Origin: Peptostreptococcus sp. D1
Lineage (GTDB): Bacteria; Bacillota; Clostridia; Peptostreptococcales; Peptostreptococcaceae
Reading direction: 5' to 3'
NCBI RefSeq assembly: GCF_900112955.1
Contig: NZ_FONP01000011.1
Location: forward strand, 1-64,000
Length of the DNA: 64,000 bases
Position numbers and translations under genes: made by a program. Each line of letters opens with the position of its first letter. The first letter of the stretch is position 1. Positions 1 through 9,691 of this stretch are shown one piece after another. Below the pieces are notes generated by a model, which had not been told where the DNA came from, made no database searches, and was given only the letters and a program-made list of their open reading frames with translations.

Positions 1-71
1 GCACAGCTTTTCTCCTTGACTTCGAATCCTTTAATTTTTAGATTGAAGATGTAAATTTGGAAAAAACTTTC

Positions 72-104
72 TTATTAGTGTAACATATGTGTTGACAACT
101 AAGA
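72..104. repeat. 33-bp direct repeat, left copy
   Basis: These 33 bases recur without a mismatch, in the same orientation, at 1930-1962. The two copies enclose about 1.8 kb that holds a small exported-protein gene and a decayed amidase gene. The flanking bases differ at both ends, so the match stops sharply. The repeat contains a TTGACA hexamer, so it could also be a duplicated promoter segment. An attachment-site-like or recombination origin is an inference. Confidence 0.7.
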
Positions 105-128
105 TTAAATATACCTAGTAGATATAAT

Positions 129-171
129 GGGAGTATTGACTTGCTTCATTTCAGAAGAAGTAGATACTCCC
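129..171 (+). terminator. Possible stem-loop terminator
   Basis: GGGAGTAT at 129-136 pairs with ATACTCCC at 164-171, with a 27-base loop. The T-rich run 172-185 follows on the + strand. No gene ends just upstream on that strand within the window, so what it would terminate is unknown. It may be part of the edge of the islet. Confidence 0.3.
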
Positions 172-236
172 ATTTGTTTTGATTTTATAAACTACTCATA
201 TTTTACAATAGCTATTCACACTATAGGTGAAAAATA

Positions 237-527
237 CTAACCTTTACCAATAGGGTATGCAAAATATAAAAATCCCTTTTTTGTAACACCCCACACATAA
301 TCATTTGCTAATGAATTATGCTTTACATCTTCCTTAATTATAAAGAACTTTTTTTCAGCTGATGTATCTTTTTGGTTTATTTCATGAATGTCTGAAAAAA
401 CTAATTCGATAGCATTCCCATTAAATAGAGTAATAAGCCGAGTTCTAATTGCAATACTTGGACTTATGTGGGATATTATAAAGGCAAGTATTAAAATCGT
501 AATAATCACAGTGATTTTTTTCTTCAT
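237..527 (-). CDS. Small exported or membrane-anchored protein of unknown function
   Basis: The product has 96 residues. The N-terminus is lysine-rich and followed by a hydrophobic stretch (about residues 5-27), which looks like a signal peptide or single membrane anchor. The rest is a short polar domain I do not recognise. A GAGG ribosome site lies 7 bases before the ATG. It sits just downstream of the amidase pseudogene, on the same strand and inside the same direct-repeat-bounded segment, so the two probably arrived together. No function can be assigned. Confidence 0.55.
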   Translation of the reverse strand: MKKKITVIITILILAFIISHISPSIAIRTRLITLFNGNAIELVFSDIHEINQKDTSAEKKFFIIKEDVKHNSLANDYVWGVTKKGFLYFAYPIGKG

Positions 528-558
528 AATTAAAACCTCATTTTCATAAAAATTATAT

Positions 559-1813
559 TTAGTTTAGTGTAGCTATATGAATATATGTCCTTTCATAATC
601 ATTATTTGTACCTGGTATTTTTCCCGCCTCATTTATTGGTACATTGTATCTGTCTTTAGTATGTGCTGCGACTCCAAAGTTAGGTCCGGGTCTAACTACA
701 ATATATGTGTGAAACCAACTTTTTCCGTTATGAAGGAAGCATAAATCACCCAATTTTAAAGTAGATCCATATTGATATCCGTGACCTCCCGGTCCTCTAT
801 ATCCACCATAATTTCTAACTATAAATGCTCTTAAATAATGAGCTTGTGCCCAAGCATCACCATAGGTTGGTTGAATATGGAATGAATCAGGTTATAATGA
901 CCATGTCCTGTATTTGTTATCAATCCATATTTTGTGATTTTTGTCAGCTCTACCACCAGCTTTCCTTAAAGCTTGAGAAGCAAAATTAGCACAATCATTT
1001 TCGAAACTCAGATAGTTTGGGTTTCTTTTAAATGCATATTCTTTAGCATAGTCTCTTATAATATTTCTTTGATTATCGGTAACGTTTTCATAGCTTGCTC
1101 TCATTGAAACGGGTGTAATCATTTTTCCGATGTATCTTTGTTACTTATACTTATTTTTATTTCATTCATTCTATTATTGATTTTATATAGGTTACTTTCA
1201 ATAAAAGTATTGCTAATATCATCAGAGTTTATACTTTGTCTAGAGTTATCTGTACCATCGTCTTTTATATAACCTAATTCCTTATTTGCATTGAATTCTC
1301 CATCGATAGGATCGGCATCAGTATCAATATTTGCTGACAAAATATAATAAGTATTTCCTTTTTTTTGCAAAATGACTTCATAGTCATTTCTAACCATCGC
1401 TTTCTCTCCTTGAGCCGTTGGTATATCATAGGTAAATTCTTCTGTTACTTCAACATTTGCCGTTACAATATCATTTTTTTTCTGTAAATTAGCGAACTTA
1501 AATTCGTAGTTATTATTATAAGAGATGTAGTTATCGTTCTTATTATTTAACTCTTTGATTTCATTTCTCATTTTCAGATATTTTTTAAAATTGTCATTAC
1601 CAACAGTTGAAAAAACATTATTACCGCCATTGAAATTGTAATCTTCAGAAATGAATGTTTTTATTGTTTCTTCAAAATTAGAAGATTGTCAGAGTTTAAT
1701 TTTTGTTCTTCTTGTTCTTGTATATCAACCGTATCAGAAAATACACTGGTAGTTAAAGATAGAATCAAAAATAACGATAAAATAGTTCCACGACCGATTT
1801 GCTTGTTTAGCAT
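559..1813 (-). pseudogene. Decayed secreted amidase (Amidase_6-like) gene
   Basis: Three reading frames on the minus strand add up to one secreted protein of about 418 residues. The start is ATG 1813-1811, preceded by an AAAGGAGGT site and followed by a signal peptide (KQIGRGTILSLFLILSLTTS). A first frameshift near 1665-1690 moves into the frame that encodes the middle domain, down to 1119. A second shift lies at about 1116-1121 in a run of five A; one extra A would join the frames. It leads into an amidase domain with the FENDCANFASQ motif. An in-frame TAA at 892-894 then interrupts this domain, and the same frame stays open to 559. The DCxNFxSQ motif is typical of the putative amidase family Amidase_6 (PF12671), assigned from memory. 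Two frameshifts plus a stop argue for real decay rather than one sequencing error. Confidence 0.75.
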
Positions 1814-1915
1814 ATAAAAAACCTCCTTTTTAAAAAATTTAAATAAAAAATTAATAAGTTGTAATTTGAGCACAAAATAACACAAAAAATAAATAAAGTC
1901 AATACTTTTTTAAAA

Positions 1916-1975
1916 TTTTAATCATTATATTATTAGTGTAACATATGTGTTGACAACTAAGAATAATGATTAAAA
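1916..1975. repeat. 13-bp inverted repeat enclosing the second direct repeat
   Basis: TTTTAATCATTAT at 1916-1928 is the exact reverse complement of ATAATGATTAAAA at 1963-1975. The right copy of the 33-bp direct repeat fills the space between them almost exactly. The left copy at 72-104 has no such flanks. The arrangement could be a hairpin or the remains of a recombination site. Confidence 0.5.
1930..1962. repeat. 33-bp direct repeat, right copy
   Basis: This copy is identical to 72-104 and in the same orientation. It lies between the promoter side of the amidase pseudogene (minus strand) and the pyrimidine leader (+ strand), so it marks the right edge of the accessory segment. Its flanks form a perfect 13-bp inverted repeat. 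Confidence 0.7.
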
Positions 1976-2039
1976 AAATAGAAATAATCACTTGAAAAAA
2001 GTATTATATTATGATATCCTAATTGAGATATATGCAAGA

Positions 2040-2228
2040 GGGGTCGTGCTGTGACACGACGGCATAAAAATTAATAGATTAAGTCTTTTAAGCTGGTCCA
2101 GAGAGACTGGAAAGGATAAAACTGTAGATTTGTATAAGATATCGTCGTATGGATTTTTTCTATACTTTTTGGCATACTTTATGTAGGTTATTACCGTCCT
2201 TACACTCTGGTGTAGGGACATTTTTTTA
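2040..2228 (+). promoter_or_regulatory. PyrR-type pyrimidine attenuator leader
   Basis: The stretch around 2091-2112 contains GGTCCAGAGAGACTGG, which matches the conserved PyrR-binding loop (TCCAGAGAGGCT-like). An intrinsic terminator follows: GTCCTTACAC (2196-2205), loop TCTG, GTGTAGGGAC (2210-2219), then seven T at 2221-2227. In this class, PyrR with UMP binds the loop RNA and lets the terminator form, shutting off the pyr genes downstream. A small hairpin at 2043-2060 (GTCGTG/CACGAC) lies at the front. pyrR itself is not in this window. Confidence 0.85.
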
Positions 2229-2264
2229 TGTAAATTTGCTAGGCTTAATCGGAATGGAGCAAAT

Positions 2265-2984
2265 ATGATAAGTGGCAAGGAAAAATTAATCGTGGCTATA
2301 GACACAGATGATTATGAGAAAGCAGTAAAACTAATAGATTCTTTGGAGGATAGCGTTGATATATTCAAGGTTGGTCTTGAAAATTATATTGCCTCTAGGG
2401 GCAAAACTGTAGATTATCTTAAATCCAAGGGCAAGAAAATATTCTTGGATTTAAAGTTTCATGATATTCCAAATACGATGAAATCTGCTGTTAAGGCAGT
2501 TATTAGAGATGGAGTTTGGTTGATGACCATCCATGTTTCAGATATCGAAGGTATGAGACAATGTGCCGATGTAGCAAGATCAGAATCTGAGAGATTGGGA
2601 ATAGAGAAACCGTTGATAGTTGGAGTAACTGTTTTGACATCTCTTAGCGATAATGATTTAAAAGATATTGGATGTGATATGAACACTCAAGAGCTGGCAA
2701 TAAAAAGAGCGAAATTGGCAAAAGAGGCAGGGCTTGACGGGGTAGTTTGCTCTGCAAGGGAAGTGAGCAAGATAGTGGACGCTTGTGGTAAGGATTTTGT
2801 TACGGTTTGCCCAGGAATTAGACCAGCTAGTATAGAGGTAGGGGATCAGAAGAGAGTTGTAACCCCTGGTGAGGCAATTTTGAATGGTGCTAGTGTTTTA
2901 GTTGTTGGAAGACCGATAACTCGAGCTCAAAATCCAAGCGAATTGGCGGATAAAATAGTAAAAGAAATAGAATCAGTATTATAA
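2265..2984 (+). CDS. pyrF: Orotidine 5'-phosphate decarboxylase
   Basis: It catalyses the last step of UMP synthesis, decarboxylating OMP in the cytoplasm. The 239-residue product fits the family's TIM-barrel size. The catalytic motif DLKFHDIPNT is at residues 62-71, with D62, K64 and D67 as the expected charged network, and FKVGLE at 34-39 is a substrate-site strand. The ATG follows a GGAATGGAGC site. It is the first gene after the PyrR-type leader and is followed 13 bases later by carA, which fits a pyrimidine operon. Confidence 0.95.
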   Translation: MISGKEKLIVAIDTDDYEKAVKLIDSLEDSVDIFKVGLENYIASRGKTVDYLKSKGKKIFLDLKFHDIPNTMKSAVKAVIRDGVWLMTIHVSDIEGMRQCADVARSESERLGIEKPLIVGVTVLTSLSDNDLKDIGCDMNTQELAIKRAKLAKEAGLDGVVCSAREVSKIVDACGKDFVTVCPGIRPASIEVGDQKRVVTPGEAILNGASVLVVGRPITRAQNPSELADKIVKEIESVL

Positions 2985-2997
2985 TCGGGAGGCTTAA

Positions 2998-4047
2998 ATG
3001 AAAGGCAGATTAATTTTAGAAGATGGAACTATATTTGTGGGCAAGGTTTTTGGATACGTTGAAGATAGCGTGGGTGAGGTAGTATTCAATACATCTATGA
3101 CAGGTTATCAGGAAATACTGACGGATCCATCATATTATGGTCAGATAGTAGCTATAACCTATCCGTTGGTAGGAAATTACGGGATAAATTTGGAAGATAA
3201 AGAATCTGAAAGCGTAAAAGTCAGTGGCTTTATAGTAAGAGAAAAGAGTGATTTACCTTCAAATTTTAGATGTGAAATGGACTTGGATACATATTTAAAG
3301 CAAAGTAAAGTTATAGGCTTAGAGGGAATTGATACAAGAGCATTGACAAAAATACTTAGAAATAAAGGTACTATGAGAGGTATAATCACTACGGAGCATT
3401 CAAAGCTAAGAGATATTCAGAGCAGATTGGATGCGTATGACAATACACAAGCAGTTAGAATAGTGGGAAGAAAAAAAATTGAACATATACCAGGAATTGG
3501 CAAAAAAGTAGCAATTATGGATTTTGGAGTTAAGGAAAATATAATAAGAAACTTCAAAAAGAGAAGCTGTGATATTACTATTTTCCCTGCAGAAACTACA
3601 GCAGATGAGATATTGAATACTAATCCGGATTTGATATTCTTGTCAAATGGACCTGGTGATCCGGCTGATCTTCAAGATATTGTGGACAATGTGAAGAATA
3701 TGATAGGCAAAAAGCCGATTGTGGGAATTTGCCTAGGTCATCAGATATTGGGGATTGCACTGGGAGGAAAGACTGGTAAATTAAAATTTGGTCATAGAGG
3801 AGGAAATCATCCAGTGAAAGATTTTGAAGAAAATAAAATATTTATTACATCTCAAAATCATGGGTATTATGTAAAAAAAATCCCAGAAAATGTGACGATA
3901 ACGCAGGTGAATTTAAATGATAATACTGTAGAGGGAATGAGACATAATACTTTACCTATCTACAGCGTTCAGTACCATCCAGAAGCGTGTCCTGGACCAA
4001 ATGATTCTGAATATGTATTTGATAAATTTATGGAATTAGCAGAGTAG
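2998..4047 (+). CDS. carA: Carbamoyl-phosphate synthase small (glutaminase) subunit
   Basis: It hydrolyses glutamine and passes ammonia to the large subunit for carbamoyl phosphate synthesis. The 349-residue product has the CarA N-terminal domain followed by a class I glutamine amidotransferase domain. The nucleophile is C245 in GICLGHQIL, and H327 and E329 in QYHPEA complete the triad. The ATG follows GGGAGG. The gene lies 13 bases after pyrF and 29 bases before carB, so it is under the same PyrR leader. Confidence 0.95.
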   Translation: MKGRLILEDGTIFVGKVFGYVEDSVGEVVFNTSMTGYQEILTDPSYYGQIVAITYPLVGNYGINLEDKESESVKVSGFIVREKSDLPSNFRCEMDLDTYLKQSKVIGLEGIDTRALTKILRNKGTMRGIITTEHSKLRDIQSRLDAYDNTQAVRIVGRKKIEHIPGIGKKVAIMDFGVKENIIRNFKKRSCDITIFPAETTADEILNTNPDLIFLSNGPGDPADLQDIVDNVKNMIGKKPIVGICLGHQILGIALGGKTGKLKFGHRGGNHPVKDFEENKIFITSQNHGYYVKKIPENVTITQVNLNDNTVEGMRHNTLPIYSVQYHPEACPGPNDSEYVFDKFMELAE

Positions 4048-4076
4048 AATTAGAGATACAGAAAAGGAGAAAAAAT

Positions 4077-7000
4077 ATGCCTAAAATAGATAGTATAAAG
4101 AAAACATTAGTACTTGGATCAGGTCCAATAATTATTGGGCAAGCAGCAGAGTTTGATTATTCAGGAACTCAGGCTTGTCAGGCTTTAAAGGAAGAGGGTA
4201 TAGAGGTTGTATTGATAAATTCAAACCCTGCGACAATAATGACAGATCAGGAAATAGCAGATCACATATATATAGAACCATTGACAATAGACTTTATTGA
4301 AAAGATTATTGCTAAAGAAAGACCTGATAGCTTGCTTGCTGGCATGGGTGGGCAAACTGGCTTGAATTTGGCTGTAGAATTGTACGACAAGGGTATTCTG
4401 GATAAATATGGCGTAAAGATAATCGGTACTTCTGTTGAATCGATTAAAAAGGGCGAGGATAGAGATACATTTAGAGAAGTGATGAATGAAATAGGTCAGC
4501 CGGTAATTGAAAGTGATATTGTTACTACTCTTAAAGACGGTTTGAGCTATGCCAAAAAGATAGGATATCCTGTTGTTGTTAGACCGGCGTATACGTTGGG
4601 GGGTACTGGTGGAGGTATTGCTGACAATGAAGATGAACTGAGAGAAACCTTGACTCATGGACTTCAGCTAAGCCCAGTAACTCAGTGCTTGATAGAAAAG
4701 AGCATCAAGGGATGGAAAGAAATAGAATACGAGGTTATGAGAGATTCTAACGGCAACTGTATAACTGTCTGTAATATGGAAAATATAGATCCAGTAGGTG
4801 TTCATACTGGTGATTCAATAGTAGTTGCACCTAGTCAGACTCTTTCAAATGTTGAGTATCAATTATTGAGAACGGCATCTTTGGATATAATTGATGCCAT
4901 AGGTGTTGAGGGTGGTTGTAATGTGCAGATAGCTCTTAATCCAGATAGCTTTGAATATGCCATTATAGAAATTAATCCGAGAGTTTCCAGATCATCTGCT
5001 CTTGCTTCAAAGGCAACAGGTTATCCAATTGCCAAGGTCGCAGCAAAAATAGCTCTTGGCTATACGCTTGATGAGATTCAAAATGCTGTTACAAAGAAAA
5101 CTAATGCTTGTTTTGAACCGACTCTTGATTATGTAGTCGTGAAGATTCCCAAATGGCCATTTGATAAATTCAAGCACGCAAACAGAAAGCTTGGAACAAA
5201 GATGATGGCAACTGGTGAAATAATGAGTATAGGGGCAAATTTTGAGGCGGCATTTTTAAAGGGGATTAGATCGCTTGAAACTGGAAAATACTCATTGGTA
5301 CACAAGGCATCTGAGCTTAAAAATTTATCAGAATTAAAGGCGAGTATAGTAGTTCCAGATGATGAGAGAATTTTTGATCTTGCTGAAATGATTAGAAGAG
5401 GCTACAAAATAGAAATGATATCTCAAATAACTGGCATGGATGAATGGTTTTTAAATAAGTTTAAATGGATAGTCGAGCAAGAGGAAAAGCTAAAGGTAAT
5501 GAGTATTGAAGATATTTCAAAGGACTATCTTTTGGAGCTAAAGAAAAAGGGATTTTCTGATAAGGGAATAAGCGATTTGATGAAAATAGATTCTGAAGAT
5601 ATTTTAGAGCTAAGATCATTGTACAAGATTCAACCATCATATAAAATGGTAGATACTTGCGGTGGTGAATTTGAAGCACTGTCACCGTACTATTATTCAA
5701 CATACGAACAGTTTGATGAGGTTGAAGTATCTGATAAAAAGAAGATAATCGTATTGGGCTCTGGTCCAATCAGAATAGGACAAGGAATAGAGTTCGATTA
5801 TTGTTCAGTTCACTGCGTAAAATCTCTAAGAAAGCTAGGTGTTGAAACAATAATTATAAACAACAATCCAGAAACAGTTAGTACAGACTTTGATACATCC
5901 GACAAGCTGTATTTTGAACCATTAACTGAGGAGGATGTTTACAATATCATCAAAAAAGAAAATCCAGATGGTGTGATATTACAGTTTGGAGGACAGACTG
6001 CGATAAAGCTGGCAAAATTCCTTTTTGAAAAAAATGTGAAAATATTTGGAACAGATTTCAAGGATATAGATGCGGCAGAGGACAGAGAAAAGTTTGACGA
6101 TCTTTTGGAAAGATTAAATATCAATAGACCAAAGGGAAAAGGTGTGTGGTCGGTTTCTGAAGGTGTGGAAGTAGCTACGGAATTAGGTTATCCGGTGTTG
6201 GTTAGACCATCTTATGTTCTTGGTGGACAAGGAATGGAAATCACTTATGACGAGGTTAGACTAACTCAATATCTTGAAGATGCATTTGAAAGAGATGCTA
6301 TAAATCCGGTTCTAATAGATAAGTATCTAACAGGTCGTGAAATAGAAGTCGACGCAATATGCGATGGTCAAGATATACTGATACCTGGAATTATGGAGCA
6401 TCTTGAAAGAGCAGGTGTTCACTCTGGAGATAGCATCACGATGTACCCAAGTCAGAGAATTTCTGACAAGATAAAGGATAAGATTTATGAATATACAAAA
6501 ATGATGGCATTAAATCTAAATGTAATAGGAATGGTAAATATTCAGTTTATTGAGTACAAGGATGAGCTGTACATAATAGAGGTAAATCCTAGAGCGAGCC
6601 GTACCGTACCGTATATTTCAAAGGTCAGTGGTGTTCCAATCGTGGATTTGGCGACAAGGTGTATGCTAGGCGAAAGACTACAGGACTTGGGGTACGGAGT
6701 TGGTGTATATAAAACTCCAAAGCATATATGCGTAAAGGTACCTGTATTCTCAATGTCAAAATTATCAAAGGTAGAGGTGAGTCTTGGACCAGAAATGAAA
6801 TCAACAGGAGAAGTATTGGGTGTAGGAGAAACTCTAGAAGAGGCTTTATACAAAGGATTTTTGGCATCAGGTCAAAGAGTATCAGATGAAAACAAGAAGG
6901 TTTTGGCAACTATAAACAACAACGATAAGGAAGAATTTATCGAAATAGCCAAGGGCATGAGTGAGTTGGGATACCAATTTATTGCCACAGAAGGTACTGC

Positions 7001-7304
7001 GAAGGCTCTAATAAATGCTGGTGTCAGCTGTGATGTGGTAAATAGGGTTGAAGAACCAAGACCGAATATTTTGGATGTAATTAGAAATAAGCAGGTTGAT
7101 TTGGTAATAAATACACCTACAAAGGGAAATGATTCAACTAGAGATGGATTTAAAATAAGAAGAACTGCGATAGAATTTCAGACGGAAATTATGACATCAT
7201 TAGACACATTAAAAGCAATGGTTGCTGTAAACAGAAAACACGTGAGCTCTGAGCTGATGAAGGTTTATAGCTTGAATGATATAAACAATAATAGTATTTG
7301 CTAA
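4077..7304 (+). CDS. carB: Carbamoyl-phosphate synthase large subunit
   Basis: It makes carbamoyl phosphate from bicarbonate, ammonia and two ATP. The 1075 residues match the usual length. The two homologous halves are visible: [20 protein letters not shown] near the start and [20 protein letters not shown] in the middle, each leading an ATP-grasp domain ([20 protein letters not shown] and [20 protein letters not shown]). A C-terminal MGS-like allosteric domain contains VINTPTKG. It works with carA directly upstream. The next gene has its own promoter, so the pyr operon probably ends here. Confidence 0.96.
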   Translation: MPKIDSIKKTLVLGSGPIIIGQAAEFDYSGTQACQALKEEGIEVVLINSNPATIMTDQEIADHIYIEPLTIDFIEKIIAKERPDSLLAGMGGQTGLNLAVELYDKGILDKYGVKIIGTSVESIKKGEDRDTFREVMNEIGQPVIESDIVTTLKDGLSYAKKIGYPVVVRPAYTLGGTGGGIADNEDELRETLTHGLQLSPVTQCLIEKSIKGWKEIEYEVMRDSNGNCITVCNMENIDPVGVHTGDSIVVAPSQTLSNVEYQLLRTASLDIIDAIGVEGGCNVQIALNPDSFEYAIIEINPRVSRSSALASKATGYPIAKVAAKIALGYTLDEIQNAVTKKTNACFEPTLDYVVVKIPKWPFDKFKHANRKLGTKMMATGEIMSIGANFEAAFLKGIRSLETGKYSLVHKASELKNLSELKASIVVPDDERIFDLAEMIRRGYKIEMISQITGMDEWFLNKFKWIVEQEEKLKVMSIEDISKDYLLELKKKGFSDKGISDLMKIDSEDILELRSLYKIQPSYKMVDTCGGEFEALSPYYYSTYEQFDEVEVSDKKKIIVLGSGPIRIGQGIEFDYCSVHCVKSLRKLGVETIIINNNPETVSTDFDTSDKLYFEPLTEEDVYNIIKKENPDGVILQFGGQTAIKLAKFLFEKNVKIFGTDFKDIDAAEDREKFDDLLERLNINRPKGKGVWSVSEGVEVATELGYPVLVRPSYVLGGQGMEITYDEVRLTQYLEDAFERDAINPVLIDKYLTGREIEVDAICDGQDILIPGIMEHLERAGVHSGDSITMYPSQRISDKIKDKIYEYTKMMALNLNVIGMVNIQFIEYKDELYIIEVNPRASRTVPYISKVSGVPIVDLATRCMLGERLQDLGYGVGVYKTPKHICVKVPVFSMSKLSKVEVSLGPEMKSTGEVLGVGETLEEALYKGFLASGQRVSDENKKVLATINNNDKEEFIEIAKGMSELGYQFIATEGTAKALINAGVSCDVVNRVEEPRPNILDVIRNKQVDLVINTPTKGNDSTRDGFKIRRTAIEFQTEIMTSLDTLKAMVAVNRKHVSSELMKVYSLNDINNNSIC

Positions 7305-7354
7305 GATCTATGTGCATATATTGTTTTTTAGGTGTGCATACTATATTTACAGTC

Positions 7355-7422
7355 TTGACAATCTAAGTGAATATGATATAATGTGGCGGTATAAAGAGCA
7401 TTTAGGCTTTTTATACCGCTAT
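7355..7422 (+). promoter_or_regulatory. Sigma-A promoter and 5' hairpin before the YczE-like gene
   Basis: TTGACA (7355-7360), a 16-base spacer and TATAAT (7377-7382) form a near-consensus promoter. A perfect 10-bp stem overlaps the expected start: GCGGTATAAA at 7386-7395 and TTTATACCGC at 7410-7419, then a T-rich tail. Transcription should begin near 7389, so the message would start inside the stem. It could be a stabilising 5' hairpin or a weak attenuator. Confidence 0.6.
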
Positions 7423-7455
7423 TTTGTTGGATATATTATTTTTGGAGGGCATTTT

Positions 7456-8100
7456 ATGGATTTTTTTAAGAGACTTTGCAAGCTAATTGTAGGACTATTT
7501 TTATATGCGTTGGGAATTATGGTAACCATAAATGCCAATATAGGATACTCTCCATGGGATGTATTTCATGTAGGTGTTTCCAAAGCAACTGGTTTGTCAC
7601 TAGGGACTATATCAATATCAGTAGGATTTATAATAGTGATAATAACTTCACTTTTGGGAGAAAAATTTGGTATTGGTACAATATTAAACATGATATTGAT
7701 AGGTGTATTTATCGACATAATTATTAAGCTAGATTTTTTGCCAGTAGGAAAGAGCTTTTTACAAGGTATAGCTATGTTGCTGATCGGTTTGGAAATTATA
7801 GCATTTGCAACATATTTTTATATTTCGCCAGGATTTGGTGCTGGACCAAGAGATGGGTTGATGGTTGCTCTATCCAGAAAGTTAGGATTATCAATAGGTA
7901 TATGTAGAAGCATCATTGAATTTGTCGCAGCTATTGGAGGTTATTTCTTGGGAGGAATGCTAGGAGTCGGAACGGTAATTGCAGTTTTGTCGATAGGTTT
8001 TTTGGTTCAAAATACTTTTAAAATAATAGGCTTTGATCCAAAGGCAATAAAGCATGAGAGTGTTAAGACCACAATATCAAATTTAACTAAAAAAAAGTAG
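7456..8100 (+). CDS. YczE/YitT-type multi-pass membrane protein
   Basis: The product is a 214-residue integral membrane protein with about five or six hydrophobic segments. The pattern NANIGYSPWDVFHVG in the first third and SPGFGAGPRDGLMVALSRK in the second gives the internal pseudo-repeat of the YczE/YyaS/YitT group, a family of unknown transport or signalling role. I chose the ATG at 7456 because GGAGGG ends 6 bases before it; an earlier in-frame ATG at 7312 would lie upstream of the promoter. A terminator follows the stop, so it appears monocistronic. Confidence 0.8.
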   Translation: MDFFKRLCKLIVGLFLYALGIMVTINANIGYSPWDVFHVGVSKATGLSLGTISISVGFIIVIITSLLGEKFGIGTILNMILIGVFIDIIIKLDFLPVGKSFLQGIAMLLIGLEIIAFATYFYISPGFGAGPRDGLMVALSRKLGLSIGICRSIIEFVAAIGGYFLGGMLGVGTVIAVLSIGFLVQNTFKIIGFDPKAIKHESVKTTISNLTKKK

Positions 8101-8109
8101 TTTGTATTT

Positions 8110-8137
8110 AAGGGGCTGATTTACAAGCTCCTTTTTT
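8110..8137 (+). terminator. Intrinsic terminator after the YczE-like gene
   Basis: AGGGGCT (8111-8117) and AGCTCCT (8126-8132) form a 7-bp stem with one G-T pair and a short loop. Six T follow at 8132-8137. Confidence 0.75.
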
Positions 8138-8242
8138 GTTTGTAACATTTGATATTGCTGATATTAGATTAATAAAATTTATTGATAATAAGAGCTTTTT
8201 TTCAAAAAAGTCATAAAAAAGTAAAAAAATATAAAAAACATA

Positions 8243-8271
8243 TTGACAAAAGTATTTAATAGGTATAGAAT
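8243..8271 (+). promoter_or_regulatory. Promoter of the cysteine leader/cysK unit
   Basis: TTGACA at 8243-8248, a 17-base spacer and TAGAAT at 8266-8271 form a good sigma-A promoter. It lies about 65 bases upstream of the cysteine-rich leader peptide start. Confidence 0.7.
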
Positions 8272-8336
8272 TGTATTTAATTCCTAGTAATTTAATCGGA
8301 ATTAAAAATAATATTTTACAGTAAGGAGAAGCTGAC

Positions 8337-8417
8337 ATGAAGAATATAGTATCGAAAAATTTAATAAGCATTGTTTTCGGAGAATTTTCTTCTTGTTGTT
8401 GCTGTTGTTGTAGATAA
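8337..8417 (+). CDS. Cysteine leader peptide (26 aa, six consecutive Cys)
   Basis: A small open frame starts at ATG 8337, with a GTAAGGAG ribosome site at 8321-8328. It encodes 26 residues ending Ser-Ser, six cysteines in a row (codons 20-25: TGT TGT TGC TGT TGT TGT), Arg, stop. It lies between a strong promoter and cysK-cysE, the two genes that make cysteine from serine. The arrangement is that of a ribosome-mediated attenuation leader: when Cys-tRNA is scarce, the ribosome would stall on the Cys codons. The Cys codon run (TTGTTGT) can pair with ACAACAA at 8448-8454. That segment alternatively pairs with GTTGTC at 8463-8468, so the RNA has mutually exclusive folds. The regulatory role is inferred; the peptide, its ribosome site and its position are seen directly. 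Confidence 0.8.
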   Translation: MKNIVSKNLISIVFGEFSSCCCCCCR

Positions 8418-8446
8418 TCTTTTGTATAATTGTTTACCTTGACGAT

Positions 8447-8690
8447 GACAACAAATTGATAAGTTGTCTGAGCTGGGTGAATAGTTATAGTCTTTGAGCA
8501 TACATTCTATCTATTGAATGTTCTATGTATAAACCCAAATTAGAATTAAAAAATTAAAGTAAAAAATAATTAGGTAAAAATTTGAATATGTGAATTAGTG
8601 TTGGATTGCAGCTATGTACTTGTTGCCGTGTTTTTTGGTACATTTATTTGGATTTTCATGTTTAAAAATCCATGCGTACATAGATTGGTT
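8447..8690 (+). promoter_or_regulatory. Structured leader RNA between the Cys peptide and cysK
   Basis: Several stems are visible. GACAAC/GTTGTC lies at 8447-8468. TGGGT near 8474 can close with ACCCA near 8533 around an ACATTC/GAATGT hairpin. CTATGTAC near 8612 pairs with GTACATAG near 8675, enclosing a TGGATTTT/AAAATCCA hairpin. No clear stem followed by a long T-run is seen. The control step could therefore be translational, Rho-dependent or terminator-free; this is undecided. No T-box consensus (GGTGG...ACCGCG) is present. Confidence 0.4.
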
Positions 8691-8766
8691 TAAATACTTG
8701 AATAATAATTTAATATAATAAAAATTTAAATGTAATTTTGAATATAATTTTGAAAGGAAAAGAATT

Positions 8767-9654
8767 ATGAAAAAGAATGTAGTTGAATTAATAGGAAATA
8801 CACCAATAGTTAATATAGCAAGAGTAAATGAAAATATATATTTAAAATTGGAAGGAAAGAATCCAGGCGGATCTGTAAAGGATAGAGCAGTATTAGGTAT
8901 GATTCTTGGGATGGAAGAAAGAGGAGAATTAAAGTCTGGAGATAAAATTGTCGAGGCTACAAGTGGTAACACAGGTATAGCAACAGCGATGATAGGAAGG
9001 AACAGAGGCTATGATGTAACAATCATAATGCCAGAATCGATGAGTGTTGAAAGAAGAGCCTTGATAAAAGCATATGGTGCAGAGCTTATTTTGACAGAAG
9101 CTGCAAAGGGAATGCAGGGAACGATAGACAAGATGAATGAGCTATTAAAAACTGGAGAATATAAGTCTTTAGGACAGTTTGATAATCAGGATAATCCAAA
9201 TTATCATTATAAGACAACTGGACCTGAAATACTAAAGGATGTTCCTGATGCAGATATTTTTGTGGCTGGTATAGGAACAGGTGGAACAGTATCTGGAGTT
9301 GGAAGATATTTGAAAGAGAAGAATCCAAATATTAAGATTTTTGGTGTTGAGCCGGCAGCATCACCGTTAATAAGCGAAAATAAGTTTGGATCACACAAAA
9401 TACAAGGTATAGGAGCAAACTTTATTCCGAAGATATACGATGGATCGATTGTAGATGAAGTGTTGACAATAACTGATGATGAAGCATTTGATGCTGCTAG
9501 AGAGGTTTCTAATAAAGAAGGTATAATGATAGGTATTTCATCAGGGGCAAATGTGGCAGCGGCTAAGAAGCTGGCTGAAAAATTCCCAGATAAAAAAATA
9601 GTAACAATATCACCAGATGGAGCAGAAAAATATTTATCAATGAATCTATTCTAG
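8767..9654 (+). CDS. cysK: Cysteine synthase (O-acetylserine sulfhydrylase)
   Basis: This PLP enzyme forms cysteine from O-acetylserine and sulfide. The product has 295 residues, slightly shorter than the usual 305-310. K38 in GGSVKDR is the PLP lysine, SGNTG (66-70) is the substrate loop, and GIGTGGTVSG is the phosphate-binding loop. The ATG follows GAAAGG. It is followed 37 bases later by cysE, giving a two-gene cysteine operon behind the Cys-rich leader peptide. A related family member such as CysM cannot be fully excluded, but the motifs and the cysE neighbour favour CysK. Confidence 0.92.
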   Translation: MKKNVVELIGNTPIVNIARVNENIYLKLEGKNPGGSVKDRAVLGMILGMEERGELKSGDKIVEATSGNTGIATAMIGRNRGYDVTIIMPESMSVERRALIKAYGAELILTEAAKGMQGTIDKMNELLKTGEYKSLGQFDNQDNPNYHYKTTGPEILKDVPDADIFVAGIGTGGTVSGVGRYLKEKNPNIKIFGVEPAASPLISENKFGSHKIQGIGANFIPKIYDGSIVDEVLTITDDEAFDAAREVSNKEGIMIGISSGANVAAAKKLAEKFPDKKIVTISPDGAEKYLSMNLF

Positions 9655-9691
9655 TATGGTACAAAAAGATTTAAATTAAGAGGTGTTTGTG

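Noticed and set aside
4221-4658. Minus-strand frames inside carB
   Set aside because: Shadow frames of a highly conserved gene without ribosome sites.
7312-7455. N-terminal extension of the YczE-like protein from ATG 7312
   Set aside because: The promoter at 7355-7382 and the hairpin lie inside it, and ATG 7456 has a strong ribosome site.
8418-8766. T-box riboswitch upstream of cysK
   Set aside because: The conserved GGTGG...ACCGCG T-box sequence and a terminator with T-run are absent; the Cys-codon leader explains the region better.
8595-8972. Minus-strand frame across the cysK 5' end
   Set aside because: It overlaps cysK antisense, has no ribosome site and has the composition of a shadow frame.
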